From: DASTOB01 sp035720425
GTDB lineage: Bacteria; Chloroflexota; Limnocylindria; Limnocylindrales; CSP1-4
Direction: 5' to 3'
DNA length: 22,837 nt
Assembly: GCA_035720425.1 (NCBI GenBank)
Contig: DASTOB010000001.1
Coordinates: 1 to 22,837, forward strand
This document shows, in pieces, positions 16,047-22,372 of this stretch. The first letter of the stretch is position 1; each line of letters starts with the position of its first letter. The translations under genes were made by a program, and so were the position numbers. The notes under the pieces are model-generated. The model saw only the letters and a list, made by a program, of their open reading frames with translations. It was not told the origin of the DNA and searched no databases.

Positions 16047-17383
16047 CGGCCTGCTTCCGCGGCGACGGCCGGTTCCGCGGCGATGTCGTGGCGGCGGAGC
16101 ACCCCCTCGATGGCGACCCGATCGGCCGACTCCTCGGCCACCGCCCGCGCCGCCGCGAGATCCGCCCCTCGCCCGACGACCGCGACGACGCGTCCGCCGC
16201 GGGTCACCCACGCCCCGTCGTCGAGCCGCTCCGTCCCGGCGTGGAAGACGAGCGCCCCGGCCCGGCGGGCGTCTTCGAGCCCCTCGATCCGATCGCCGGA
16301 CCGTGGCCGATCCGGATACCCCGCTGCGGCGAGGACGATGGCGACGGCCGACTCCGACCGGGTCGGGAGGATCGAGCCACCGAGGCCGAACCCGCGACGG
16401 GCGCCGGACAGGTCGCCGCGGGCCGCGGCGAGCAGGAGCGGTCCCAGGGCGACCCCGAGCCGGGGCAAAATCGCCTGGGTCTCCGGGTCGCCGAAGCGGG
16501 CATTGCACTCGAGCAGCCGCGGGCCGTCGGCCGTGAGCATGAGGCCGGCATAGAGGGCTCCGCGGAACGGCGTGCCGCGGCGAGCGAGCTCGGCGAGGAT
16601 CGGGCGGTGGATCTCGTCGACGAGGCGCTCCGCGGCCGCATCCGGAAGGTCCGTGAGGGGGCTGTAGGCGCCCATGCCGCCGGTGTTCGGTCCCCGGTCC
16701 CCATCGAGCAGGCGCTTGTGATCGCGCGCCGCTGGGAGCGCCAGGGCATCGCGACCGTCGCACAGCGCGATGAGGCTCGCCTCGCGACCCTCGAGTCGCT
16801 CCTCGACGACGACGACCCGGTCGCCGGCGGCGAATAGCGCGGCGACGGCCGCCTCGGCCGCCTCGGTGTCGTCGGCCACCGTCACGCCCTTGCCGGCGGC
16901 GAGTCCGTCGGCCTTGACCACCGCACCACGCGATCCGGGGGCAGCGGCCAGCTCGCGGGCGAAGGCTGCGGCGGCTCGCTCGTCCTCGAACGCCGCGCCG
17001 CGGGCCATCCGGACGCCTGCCGCCTCGGCGATCTCCCGGCAGAACGCCTTGCTCGACTCGATCCGCGCGGCGGCGGCATCCGGCCCGAACACCGCGATCC
17101 CGGCCGCGCGGAGCGCGTCGGCCACGCCCGCCGCGAGCGGCGCCTCCGGGCCGACGACGACGAGCTCGACCGACGCGTCGCGGGCCGCCTGGACGACCGA
17201 GGCGGGATCGAGCGGGTCGACGGCCGGCCGGATCACGACCCGCGCCTCGAGCGCGATCCCGTCGCTGCCGGGCGCAACGACGACCTCGTTGACACCGGGC
17301 TCCGCGGCGAGCTTCCAGGCCAGCGCGTGCTCCCGCCCGCCGCCACCGACGATGAGCGTCCGGGTCGGCGCGACGAGCGTCAT
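16043..17383 (-). CDS. purD: Phosphoribosylamine-glycine ligase (GAR synthetase)
   Basis: PurD ligates glycine to phosphoribosylamine with ATP. The ATP-grasp protein has 446 residues. Motifs: LIVGGGGREHALAWKL at about 9-24, GPEAPLAAG near 77, the SKAFCREIAEAAGV segment near 110, VVKADGLAAGKGV near 155, the LEGREASL segment near 198, RDHKRLLDGDRGPNTGGMGAYSP near 220, and the metal-binding ECNARFGDPETQ near 292. ATG 17383 lies 7 nt after the purA stop; the ribosome binding site is weak, so coupling to purA translation is plausible. Its stop overlaps the purB start. Confidence 0.97.
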   Translation of the reverse strand: MTLVAPTRTLIVGGGGREHALAWKLAAEPGVNEVVVAPGSDGIALEARVVIRPAVDPLDPASVVQAARDASVELVVVGPEAPLAAGVADALRAAGIAVFGPDAAAARIESSKAFCREIAEAAGVRMARGAAFEDERAAAAFARELAAAPGSRGAVVKADGLAAGKGVTVADDTEAAEAAVAALFAAGDRVVVVEERLEGREASLIALCDGRDALALPAARDHKRLLDGDRGPNTGGMGAYSPLTDLPDAAAERLVDEIHRPILAELARRGTPFRGALYAGLMLTADGPRLLECNARFGDPETQAILPRLGVALGPLLLAAARGDLSGARRGFGLGGSILPTRSESAVAIVLAAAGYPDRPRSGDRIEGLEDARRAGALVFHAGTERLDDGAWVTRGGRVVAVVGRGADLAAARAVAEESADRVAIEGVLRRHDIAAEPAVAAEAGR

Positions 17384-17390
17384 CGGTCGC

Positions 17391-18698
17391 TCACGCCGGG
17401 ACCCCCGGGCGGTGGCGCATCGGCCGCCAGGCCCGCTCGATCGTCTGGGTGCGCTCCGGCCCGACCGACACGAGGACGATCGGGACGCCGGCGTGCTCCT
17501 CGACGGCGCTCACGTACCGTCGAGCCGATTCGGGCAGGTCCGCGAGCGACCGGACGCCGCCGATCGCGTCCGGCCAGCCCTCGAAGTCCTCGTAGATCGG
17601 CTCCGCGCGCGCGAGGACGGCGGCGCTCGACGGCCAGGCCTCGAGCGCTCGACCGTCGACCGCGTAGGCGACGCACAGGCGGATCGTCTCGATCCCGGAC
17701 AGGATGTCGAGCTTGTTGAGCATGATGCTGCTCACGCTGTTCACGGCGACGGCGTAGCGGAGCGGGACGGCGTCGAACCAGCCGACCCGGCGCGGACGGC
17801 CGGTCGTCGTGCCCACCTCGTGGCCGCGCGCCGCGATACCCTCGCCGATCGCGTCGAGGAGCTCGGTCGGGAACGGGCCCGAGCCGACGCGCGTCGCATA
17901 CGCCTTCATGACCCCCATCACCTCGTCGACTTGGAGCGGCCCGATCCCGCCGCCCGTGCACGCCCCGCCGGCGACCGGGTTCGAGGAGGTGACGTACGGG
18001 TAGCTGCCGTGATCGAGGTCGAGGAGCGTGCCCTGGGCGCCCTCGAGCAGGACGTGGTCGCCCCGCCGGAGGGCTTCCTGGACGAGTGACGTCGAGTCGT
18101 CGAGGTGGCGCTCGAGCCGGGCGCCCCAGGCGAGGGCCTGGTCGACGAGCGACTCGACGGCGAACGGGTCGACGCGGTGGCTCGCGAGGAGCAGGTTGAC
18201 GTCGGGCAGGACGCGGCTGAGGCGCGCCCGAAGCGTCGGAGCATCGAGCAGGTCCTCCATCCGCAGGCCCACCCGCCAGGCGCGATCGCCGTAGGCCGGG
18301 CCGATGCCTCGGCCGGTCGTGCCCACCTTGCCGTCGCCGAGCCGGGCTTCCATCGCGCGATCGAGCGCGACGTGGTACGGCATGATCACGTGGGCGCTCC
18401 GGCTGACCCGGACGCGCGCGACATCGATGCCGCGCGCCGCGAGCATGTCGAGCTCGCCAATCAGCGTGGCCGGATTGACGACGACTCCGCTGCCGATGAC
18501 GGACGTGATGTGCGGGTACAGCACGCCGGACGGGACGAGGTGGAGCTTGAACACCTCGTCGCCGCTCACCACCGTGTGGCCGGCGTTGTCGCCGCCCTGG
18601 TAGCGGACGACCATCGCGACCTGCTCGGCGAGGAAGTCGGTCGTCTTCCCCTTCCCCTCGTCGCCCCACTGCAATCCGACAATGACCGTAGCGGGCAT
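17391..18698 (-). CDS. purA: Adenylosuccinate synthetase
   Basis: PurA joins IMP and aspartate with GTP to form adenylosuccinate, the first AMP-specific step. The 435-residue product has the P-loop-like GLQWGDEGKGK near 8 with the catalytic Asp, GGDNAGHTV near 36, TTGRGIGPAYGD near 130, EGAQGTLLDLDHG near 223, SSNPVAGGACTG near 240 and the GTTTGRPRRVGW IMP/GTP region near 300. It heads the purine block. ATG 18698 is chosen because VIVGLQWGDEGKGK follows closely. A frame open a further 46 codons upstream is Arg/Gly-rich, non-homologous and begins at the terminator. No clear Shine-Dalgarno is present; a 4-codon reading frame ends at the start codon (TAATG). Confidence 0.96.
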   Translation of the reverse strand: MPATVIVGLQWGDEGKGKTTDFLAEQVAMVVRYQGGDNAGHTVVSGDEVFKLHLVPSGVLYPHITSVIGSGVVVNPATLIGELDMLAARGIDVARVRVSRSAHVIMPYHVALDRAMEARLGDGKVGTTGRGIGPAYGDRAWRVGLRMEDLLDAPTLRARLSRVLPDVNLLLASHRVDPFAVESLVDQALAWGARLERHLDDSTSLVQEALRRGDHVLLEGAQGTLLDLDHGSYPYVTSSNPVAGGACTGGGIGPLQVDEVMGVMKAYATRVGSGPFPTELLDAIGEGIAARGHEVGTTTGRPRRVGWFDAVPLRYAVAVNSVSSIMLNKLDILSGIETIRLCVAYAVDGRALEAWPSSAAVLARAEPIYEDFEGWPDAIGGVRSLADLPESARRYVSAVEEHAGVPIVLVSVGPERTQTIERAWRPMRHRPGVPA

Positions 18699-18712
18699 TA
18701 CGCGGCCGCCAT
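18698..18712 (-). other. Possible four-residue upstream reading frame (MAAA) overlapping the purA start
   Basis: On the minus strand ATG GCG GCC GCG TAA ends one base into the purA ATG (TAATG). It could couple initiation at purA, which lacks a good ribosome binding site. It may equally be chance in a GCG-rich stretch. Confidence 0.2.
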
Positions 18713-18752
18713 TTCGGCCCAGGCCGGCGTTGGCGGCCTGCGCCGCTCGCTT

Positions 18753-18770
18753 GCGCACGCAGGAGTGCGC
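18753..18770. repeat. 6-bp hairpin in the purA 5' region
   Basis: GCGCAC and GTGCGC are separated by 6 nt. It lies between the leader terminator and purA, in a segment of about 137 nt (18699-18835) that otherwise shows no promoter, gene or recognisable site. Confidence 0.4.
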
Positions 18771-18838
18771 GCGCTCGCGTACTCGGCCGCCGCCTTGGCC
18801 TGGCCCGCCTTGCGGCCGCTGCCGTTCGACCCCCAATC

Positions 18839-18869
18839 AAAAAGGCCCCGGGTTTTCGAACCTGGGACC
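18839..18869 (-). terminator. Rho-independent terminator ahead of purA
   Basis: In the minus-strand RNA GGTCCCAGG (18869-18861) pairs with CCCGGGGCC (18852-18844) across loop TTCGAAAA, with one A-C mismatch and one U-G pair. Five T residues follow. It lies about 140 nt before the purA ATG, not after a gene, which fits conditional termination in a leader. Confidence 0.75.
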
Positions 18870-18928
18870 TGGATAGACGTCTCCCGCGTCGCTCCGCCGG
18901 TGCTGCGGCTGGAGTTCGAAGCCGGGCC
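18844..18928 (-). promoter_or_regulatory. Alternative antiterminator pairing
   Basis: In the RNA, 18928-18914 (GGCCCGG...TTCGAAC) is complementary to 18861-18844 (GTTCGAA...CCGGGGCC). It gives 7 bp on each side of a small internal loop, with one bulged G. This would consume the 3' arm and loop of the terminator, and it also disrupts P4. A second option pairs GCCCCG in the P3 loop with CGGGGC of the terminator. Confidence 0.5.
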
Positions 18929-19023
18929 GCTCGTTCGTCTCACGGGGCGAACGATGCGCCTCCCTCGAGCAATAGTCGTGCCTCCGTGGGTCGCGGGCCT
19001 CCCGCCGGGTCGAGGACGGGCGG

Positions 19024-19032
19024 AGTATAGCA
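19024..19032 (-). promoter_or_regulatory. Extended -10 promoter of the purA leader RNA
   Basis: The minus strand reads TGCTATACT within CCTGCTA, the best -10 match in the window and the same context as upstream of metG and ssb. No clear -35 is present. The predicted start is near 19017. The rest of the gap up to the c-di-GMP gene (19033-19192) holds inverted repeats but no gene. Confidence 0.6.
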
Positions 19033-19068
19033 GGCGACCGCTCCGGGTTGGACCTCTCGTGCCGTCGA

Positions 19069-19118
19069 ACCGGACGGCTCCAGGATCGCCGTAGCGTATG
19101 CGCGTTCGACCGTCCGGT
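19069..19118. repeat. 9-bp inverted repeat between the purA leader and the c-di-GMP gene
   Basis: ACCGGACGG (19069-19077) pairs with CCGTCCGGT (19110-19118). Each arm is flanked by a copy of ACCTCTCG (19052-19059 and 19119-19126). A further 6-bp hairpin GCCGTC/GACGGC overlaps the first arm at 19061-19078. It could be an operator region for either divergent unit. Confidence 0.5.
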
Positions 19119-19126
19119 ACCTCTCG

Positions 19127-19151
19127 CGCCGGAGGGGCGGTACCTCCGGCG
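19127..19151. repeat. Perfect 9-bp hairpin upstream of the c-di-GMP gene
   Basis: CGCCGGAGG and CCTCCGGCG flank a 7-nt loop, 41 nt before the start codon. As RNA it would sit in the 5' leader of the plus-strand gene. There is no U-tract. It lacks the conserved core of the c-di-GMP-I riboswitch. Confidence 0.55.
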
Positions 19152-19192
19152 GGGACCGCCTGCACCACCCGCCGCGTAGCCTTCAGGGCGTG

Positions 19193-20788
19193 ATGCGACT
19201 GCTCGGCGGCCTGGGGCTGCTTGCTCCTGCCGTGCTTGCCGGCCTGTACCTCGCGGCGCCCGCCGTCGTGGCACCGGGGATCGGCGGCGAGGCCCGGTCG
19301 GCCCTCGCGGTCGTCGCCGCCGCGACGATCGGCGTGTCTCTGGCCTCGCTCGTCACGCTCGGATACGTCTGGTTTCGGTTCCGCACGCTCGTCCGGGCCT
19401 CGGAACGGATGGCCGGCGGCGACCTCGAGGTCACCGTGAAGGTGCCCCGCAGCGGGCTCGAGCGACGGCTGGCGATCGCCATCAACGGCCTCAGCCAGGC
19501 AATGTCCGCGTCGCAGCACGCCGCATCGGTGGACAAGCTGACCGGGGTGGCGAACCGCCAGGCACTCCTGCCGGCGCTGTTCAACGAGGTCGAGCGCGCC
19601 TCGCGCTACCACCGCGCCCTGTCCGTCGCGTTCGTCGACATCGATCACTTCAAGGCCGTCAACGACACGTACGGGCACGCCGTCGGCGACATCGTCCTGC
19701 GCGGGGTCGCCCAGGCGATCAAGGCGAACCTCCGCGCGACCGACCTCGTCGGCCGCTACGGCGGCGAGGAGTTCATGCTCCTGCTGACCGAGACGAACGT
19801 CGAAGAGGGCGCGATCCTCACCGAGAAGCTGCGCAACCTCGTCCAGCGCCTCCGCTTCAGCGTCGACGGCAATCCCAACCTGTCGGTCACGATCTCGATC
19901 GGCATCGCCGGTGGTGTCGGCCAGCAGCTGCGGGTCGACCAGCTCGTCCGCGACGCGGACGCGGCGATGTACTCGGCCAAGGCGCTCGGCCGCAACCAGA
20001 CCTACATCTTCGCCGAGCCGGACGACGACGCGCGGGTGCCGCGGGCCCCGATCTCGGCCGCCGGCCGGGCCCGCGCCGTCGAGGTCGGCCGCGCCGCCCG
20101 GGACGCGGCGACCGCCGCCCTTACCGCGGTCATCGCTCCCCTGCCCCACTACCGGGGCCAGCCGTCCGCCCTCATCGCCTCGATCGTCGTCGCCATCGGC
20201 CGGCAGCTCGACCTGCCGGAGGCGGAGATCGACCGACTTCGATTGGCCGCCGTCCTCCACGATGTCGGCAAGGTCGCCGTGCCGGACGAGATCCTCGAGA
20301 AGCCGTCGTCGCTCACCTCGGCCGAGTGGCGCTCCGTCGTCCAGCATCCGCGCGTCGGCCAGGTCATCCTCGAGCAGGCGACGGCGCTCAAGGACGCGGT
20401 GCCGATCATCCTCCATCACCACGAGCGCTACTCCGGGCACGGCTACCCGTTCGGCCTGCGCGGCAACGACATCCCGCTCGGGGCACGAATCGTCGCGATC
20501 GCCGACGCCTACGACGCGATGACGAACGATCGCCCGTACAAGCGAGCGGTCAGCCACGACGAGGCGATCCGCGAGCTCCGGCGCCACGCCGGGACCCAGT
20601 TCGACCCGGAACTCGTCAACCTCTTCTGCGACCTGTTCGGGGCGCGCGCGCCGGAGCCGGATCCCACGATCCTCGCGATCACCTCCGCGGCCGACGCCCA
20701 CGGCAGCGCCACGGGCGGTGGGGCTCGCCGACGGCGCTCGCGCGGCTCGTCCGCCCGCGCCCAGGCCGACGAGGCCGCCGCCGGCTGA
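19193..20788 (+). CDS. Membrane-anchored GGDEF / HD-GYP cyclic-di-GMP synthase-phosphodiesterase
   Basis: The protein of about 531 residues joins both halves of c-di-GMP metabolism. There are two N-terminal membrane helices (about 10-30 and 38-60), then a HAMP-like linker (FRTLVRASERMAGGDLEVTV). The GGDEF domain spans about 110-275, with DKLTGVANR, FVDIDHFKAVND and an intact GGEEF near 191. An RxxD inhibitory site (RATD) precedes GGEEF by five residues, so synthesis should be product-inhibited. The HD-GYP domain spans about 318-490, with LHDVGK near 356, QHPRVG, HHHERYSGHGYP near 408 and ADAYDAMTNDRPY. The metal ligands appear complete. A basic, low-complexity tail follows. ATG 19193 is preferred because AGGG lies at a suitable distance; GTG 19190 is the alternative. 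It is divergent from the purine leader. No -10 as good as that of purA is seen. Confidence 0.93.
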   Translation: MRLLGGLGLLAPAVLAGLYLAAPAVVAPGIGGEARSALAVVAAATIGVSLASLVTLGYVWFRFRTLVRASERMAGGDLEVTVKVPRSGLERRLAIAINGLSQAMSASQHAASVDKLTGVANRQALLPALFNEVERASRYHRALSVAFVDIDHFKAVNDTYGHAVGDIVLRGVAQAIKANLRATDLVGRYGGEEFMLLLTETNVEEGAILTEKLRNLVQRLRFSVDGNPNLSVTISIGIAGGVGQQLRVDQLVRDADAAMYSAKALGRNQTYIFAEPDDDARVPRAPISAAGRARAVEVGRAARDAATAALTAVIAPLPHYRGQPSALIASIVVAIGRQLDLPEAEIDRLRLAAVLHDVGKVAVPDEILEKPSSLTSAEWRSVVQHPRVGQVILEQATALKDAVPIILHHHERYSGHGYPFGLRGNDIPLGARIVAIADAYDAMTNDRPYKRAVSHDEAIRELRRHAGTQFDPELVNLFCDLFGARAPEPDPTILAITSAADAHGSATGGGARRRRSRGSSARAQADEAAAG

Positions 20789-20896
20789 CCGACGGACGGC
20801 CCGGATCGGTCCGGACCAATCTCGTCCGGACTCCACGTCGCGTCCTCGCAGCTAAGCGGCCGTCGACCCGCGGTTGAGTGCGCGGTGAGGACCCCC

Positions 20897-20905
20897 TGCT
20901 ACGGT
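20897..20905 (+). promoter_or_regulatory. Extended -10 promoter of ssb
   Basis: TGCTACGGT on the plus strand, in the same CCTGCTA context as before metG and purA. It gives a leader of about 84 nt with a GGAAGGAG ribosome binding site at 20977-20984. The gap 20789-20896 also holds two copies of GTCCGGAC but no recognisable gene or terminator. Confidence 0.5.
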
Positions 20906-20995
20906 CCGACGTACCCGCCGTCGTCGAGCCCGCCGAGCACCACGCAGGGTCGGGACCGGAAGCCCGCGCCCGACCGGGAAGGAGACCACGGACCG

Positions 20996-21427
20996 ATGAA
21001 CAAGGTCCTGTTGACCGGCCGCCTCACGCGCGATCCGGAGCTGCGCACGACCGCCACCGGGAAGAGCGTGACCCAGTTCTCGGTGGCCACGAACGAGTAC
21101 GCCGGCAACGGCAAGGAGAAGGCGGAGTATCACAACATCGTCACGTGGGCGCGCCTGGCCGAAATCTGCGGTCAGTACCTCGGCAAGGGCCAGCAGGTGG
21201 CCGTCGAGGGCCGGCTCCAGACGAGGTCGTGGGACGACGATCGCGGCATCCGCCACTGGAAGACGGAGGTCGTCGCGTCGAGCGTCGAGATGCTGTCGGG
21301 CCGGCGCAAGCGCGACTACGAGGCGGAGACGTCGGCCCAGGCGCTCGAGGCCCAGGCCGAGGCGCTCGGCGAGGCGGTCATCGACCCGGCCGAACCGATC
21401 GCCGCAGCCGCCGGCGCGGCCGCCTGA
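20996..21427 (+). CDS. ssb: Single-stranded DNA-binding protein lacking the acidic C-terminal tip
   Basis: SSB coats single-stranded DNA in replication, repair and recombination. The 143-residue product has one OB fold: MNKVLLTGRLTRDPELR at the start, the TGKSVTQFSVATNEY strand, EYHNIVTWARLAEICGQYLGKG near 42, VAVEGRLQTRSW near 65, and a closing strand near 90. After residue 105 comes an Ala/Glu-rich stretch ending IAAAAGAAA. The usual acidic, amphipathic tip of the DDDIPF type, which recruits partner proteins, is absent. ATG 20996 is chosen because the conserved N-terminus starts there and GGAAGGAG lies upstream; an upstream in-frame extension is Pro-rich and non-homologous. It is transcribed alone and convergent with rsmI. 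Confidence 0.95.
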   Translation: MNKVLLTGRLTRDPELRTTATGKSVTQFSVATNEYAGNGKEKAEYHNIVTWARLAEICGQYLGKGQQVAVEGRLQTRSWDDDRGIRHWKTEVVASSVEMLSGRRKRDYEAETSAQALEAQAEALGEAVIDPAEPIAAAAGAAA

Positions 21428-21457
21428 TCCGCCGGCCCGGAGCCTCCTCCACCCCTC

Positions 21458-21490
21458 CCCGGCGGCGCTGCCCCCTCCGGCGCCGCCGGG
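21458..21490. terminator. Perfect 11-bp inverted repeat between convergent ssb and rsmI
   Basis: CCCGGCGGCGC (21458-21468) and GCGCCGCCGGG (21480-21490) flank an 11-nt loop and directly abut the rsmI stop. There is no U-tract on either strand, so it is a candidate bidirectional, U-less or Rho-assisted terminator, or a 3'-end stabiliser. Confidence 0.55.
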
Positions 21491-22372
21491 TCAACCTCCG
21501 TCCGCGCCGTACAGCCGGCGGCGCGGGATCCCGGTCTCGGCGGCGACCCGTCGGGCGGCGTCGCCGCGCGCCGCGCCGTCCGCGACGAGCCGCTCGACCC
21601 GTTCGCGCGCCGCGGCCTCGGCGTCCGCGGCCGTTGACGGGTCGCGCGCGGCCGGAGCCGCCCCGACGACGAGTACGAACTCCCCACGGGCGGGTATCCG
21701 TCCGTCGGCGGCTCTCGCGGCGAGGTCGGCGAGCGACCCTCGCACGGTCGCTTCGTGGAGCTTCGTGAGCTCGCGACAGACGGCCGCCGGCCGCTCCCCG
21801 CCGCACGCGGTCGCGAGGTCGACGAGGGTGCCGGCGACGCGACCCGGGGCCTCGAACAGGACGGTTCCGCGATCGTCGGCGGCGATCCGGGCCAGCCGCT
21901 CGCGGCGCTCCCGTCCGGACCGGGGCAGGAAGCCCTCGAACGTCCAGCGCGGCCCGGCCACGCCGGACGCGGCGACCGCGGCGAGCACGGCGGACGCGCC
22001 CGGAATCGGCACGATCCGGCCGCCCTCGGCCGCCCAGGCGGCGACGAGCGACTCCCCGGGATCGGACACCCCGGGCGTGCCGGCATCGGTGACGACCGCG
22101 AGGTCCGCGCCGCCCCGAAGATGCGTGACGAGCTCCGCGAGCCGGGCCGGCGCGCTGCGGGCGTGGAAGCTCACGAGCTGCGAGTCGATCGCGTGGCGGG
22201 CGAACAGGCGCCGGGTCAGCCGCGTGTCCTCCGCGGCCACGAGCGGGACGGCGCGGAGGACATCGATCGCGCGGAGCGTGACGTCGCCGAGGTTCCCGAT
22301 CGGGGTCGCGACGACGAACAGCGTGCCGCCCGCCGCGGTCGGTTCGGCCGACTTGCGCGGGCCGCCGGTCAC
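21491..22372 (-). CDS. rsmI: 16S rRNA (cytidine1402-2'-O)-methyltransferase
   Basis: RsmI uses SAM to 2'-O-methylate C1402 in the ribosomal decoding site. The 293-residue protein has the tetrapyrrole-methylase fold: LFVVATPIGNLGDVTLRA at about 18-35, AEDTRLTRRL near 47, the SAM-binding VTDAGTPGVSDPG near 93, PIPGASAVLAAVAASG near 122, the EGFLPRSGRER segment near 145, CRELTKLHEA near 197 and GEFVLVV near 228. The C-terminal domain ends with a helix-turn-like RRVAAETGIPRRRLY. It starts at GTG 22372, overlapping the nadE stop (GTGA), so it is probably co-transcribed with nadE. Confidence 0.95.
   Translation of the reverse strand: MTGGPRKSAEPTAAGGTLFVVATPIGNLGDVTLRAIDVLRAVPLVAAEDTRLTRRLFARHAIDSQLVSFHARSAPARLAELVTHLRGGADLAVVTDAGTPGVSDPGESLVAAWAAEGGRIVPIPGASAVLAAVAASGVAGPRWTFEGFLPRSGRERRERLARIAADDRGTVLFEAPGRVAGTLVDLATACGGERPAAVCRELTKLHEATVRGSLADLAARAADGRIPARGEFVLVVGAAPAARDPSTAADAEAAARERVERLVADGAARGDAARRVAAETGIPRRRLYGADGG

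Larger units (their letters stand above)
18836..19017 (-). ncRNA. Structured leader RNA / attenuator upstream of the purine operon (unrecognised class)
   Basis: This stretch of about 180 nt lies between an extended -10 promoter and a rho-independent terminator, both on the minus strand. Helices seen directly: P1 CCTCGA (19015-19010) with TCGAGG (18968-18963); inside it P2 GCGGG (19005-19001) with CCCGC (18997-18993); P3 TCGTTCG (18954-18948) with CGAACGA (18937-18931); P4 CGGCT (18924-18920) with AGCCG (18910-18906). The terminator follows. The 15 nt at 18928-18914 can instead pair with the terminator's 3' half. This mutually exclusive arrangement is typical of riboswitches and attenuators. 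It does not match, by eye, the purine, PRPP/ppGpp (ykkC), T-box, SRP, tmRNA or c-di-GMP classes. A stand-alone small RNA is the alternative reading. Confidence 0.6.

Noticed and set aside
18699..18836. 46-codon N-terminal extension of PurA
   Set aside because: Arg/Gly-rich, starting at the terminator, and PurA homologues begin near the GLQWGDEGKGK motif.
18841..18870. tRNA-like T-loop (GGTTCGAA) on the minus strand upstream of purA
   Set aside because: The loop would have 8 nt, position 61 does not pair with G53, and no D-arm or acceptor stem can be built. A T-run follows, so a terminator hairpin explains it better.
18840..19190. tmRNA or SRP RNA in the 350-nt gap
   Set aside because: No tag-peptide frame, no paired tRNA-like ends, and no conserved SRP GGAAGCAG core was found.
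19033..19192. c-di-GMP-I riboswitch before the GGDEF/HD-GYP gene
   Set aside because: CCTCCGG is present, but the rest of the conserved core, such as the CAAA segment and second helix loop, is missing.
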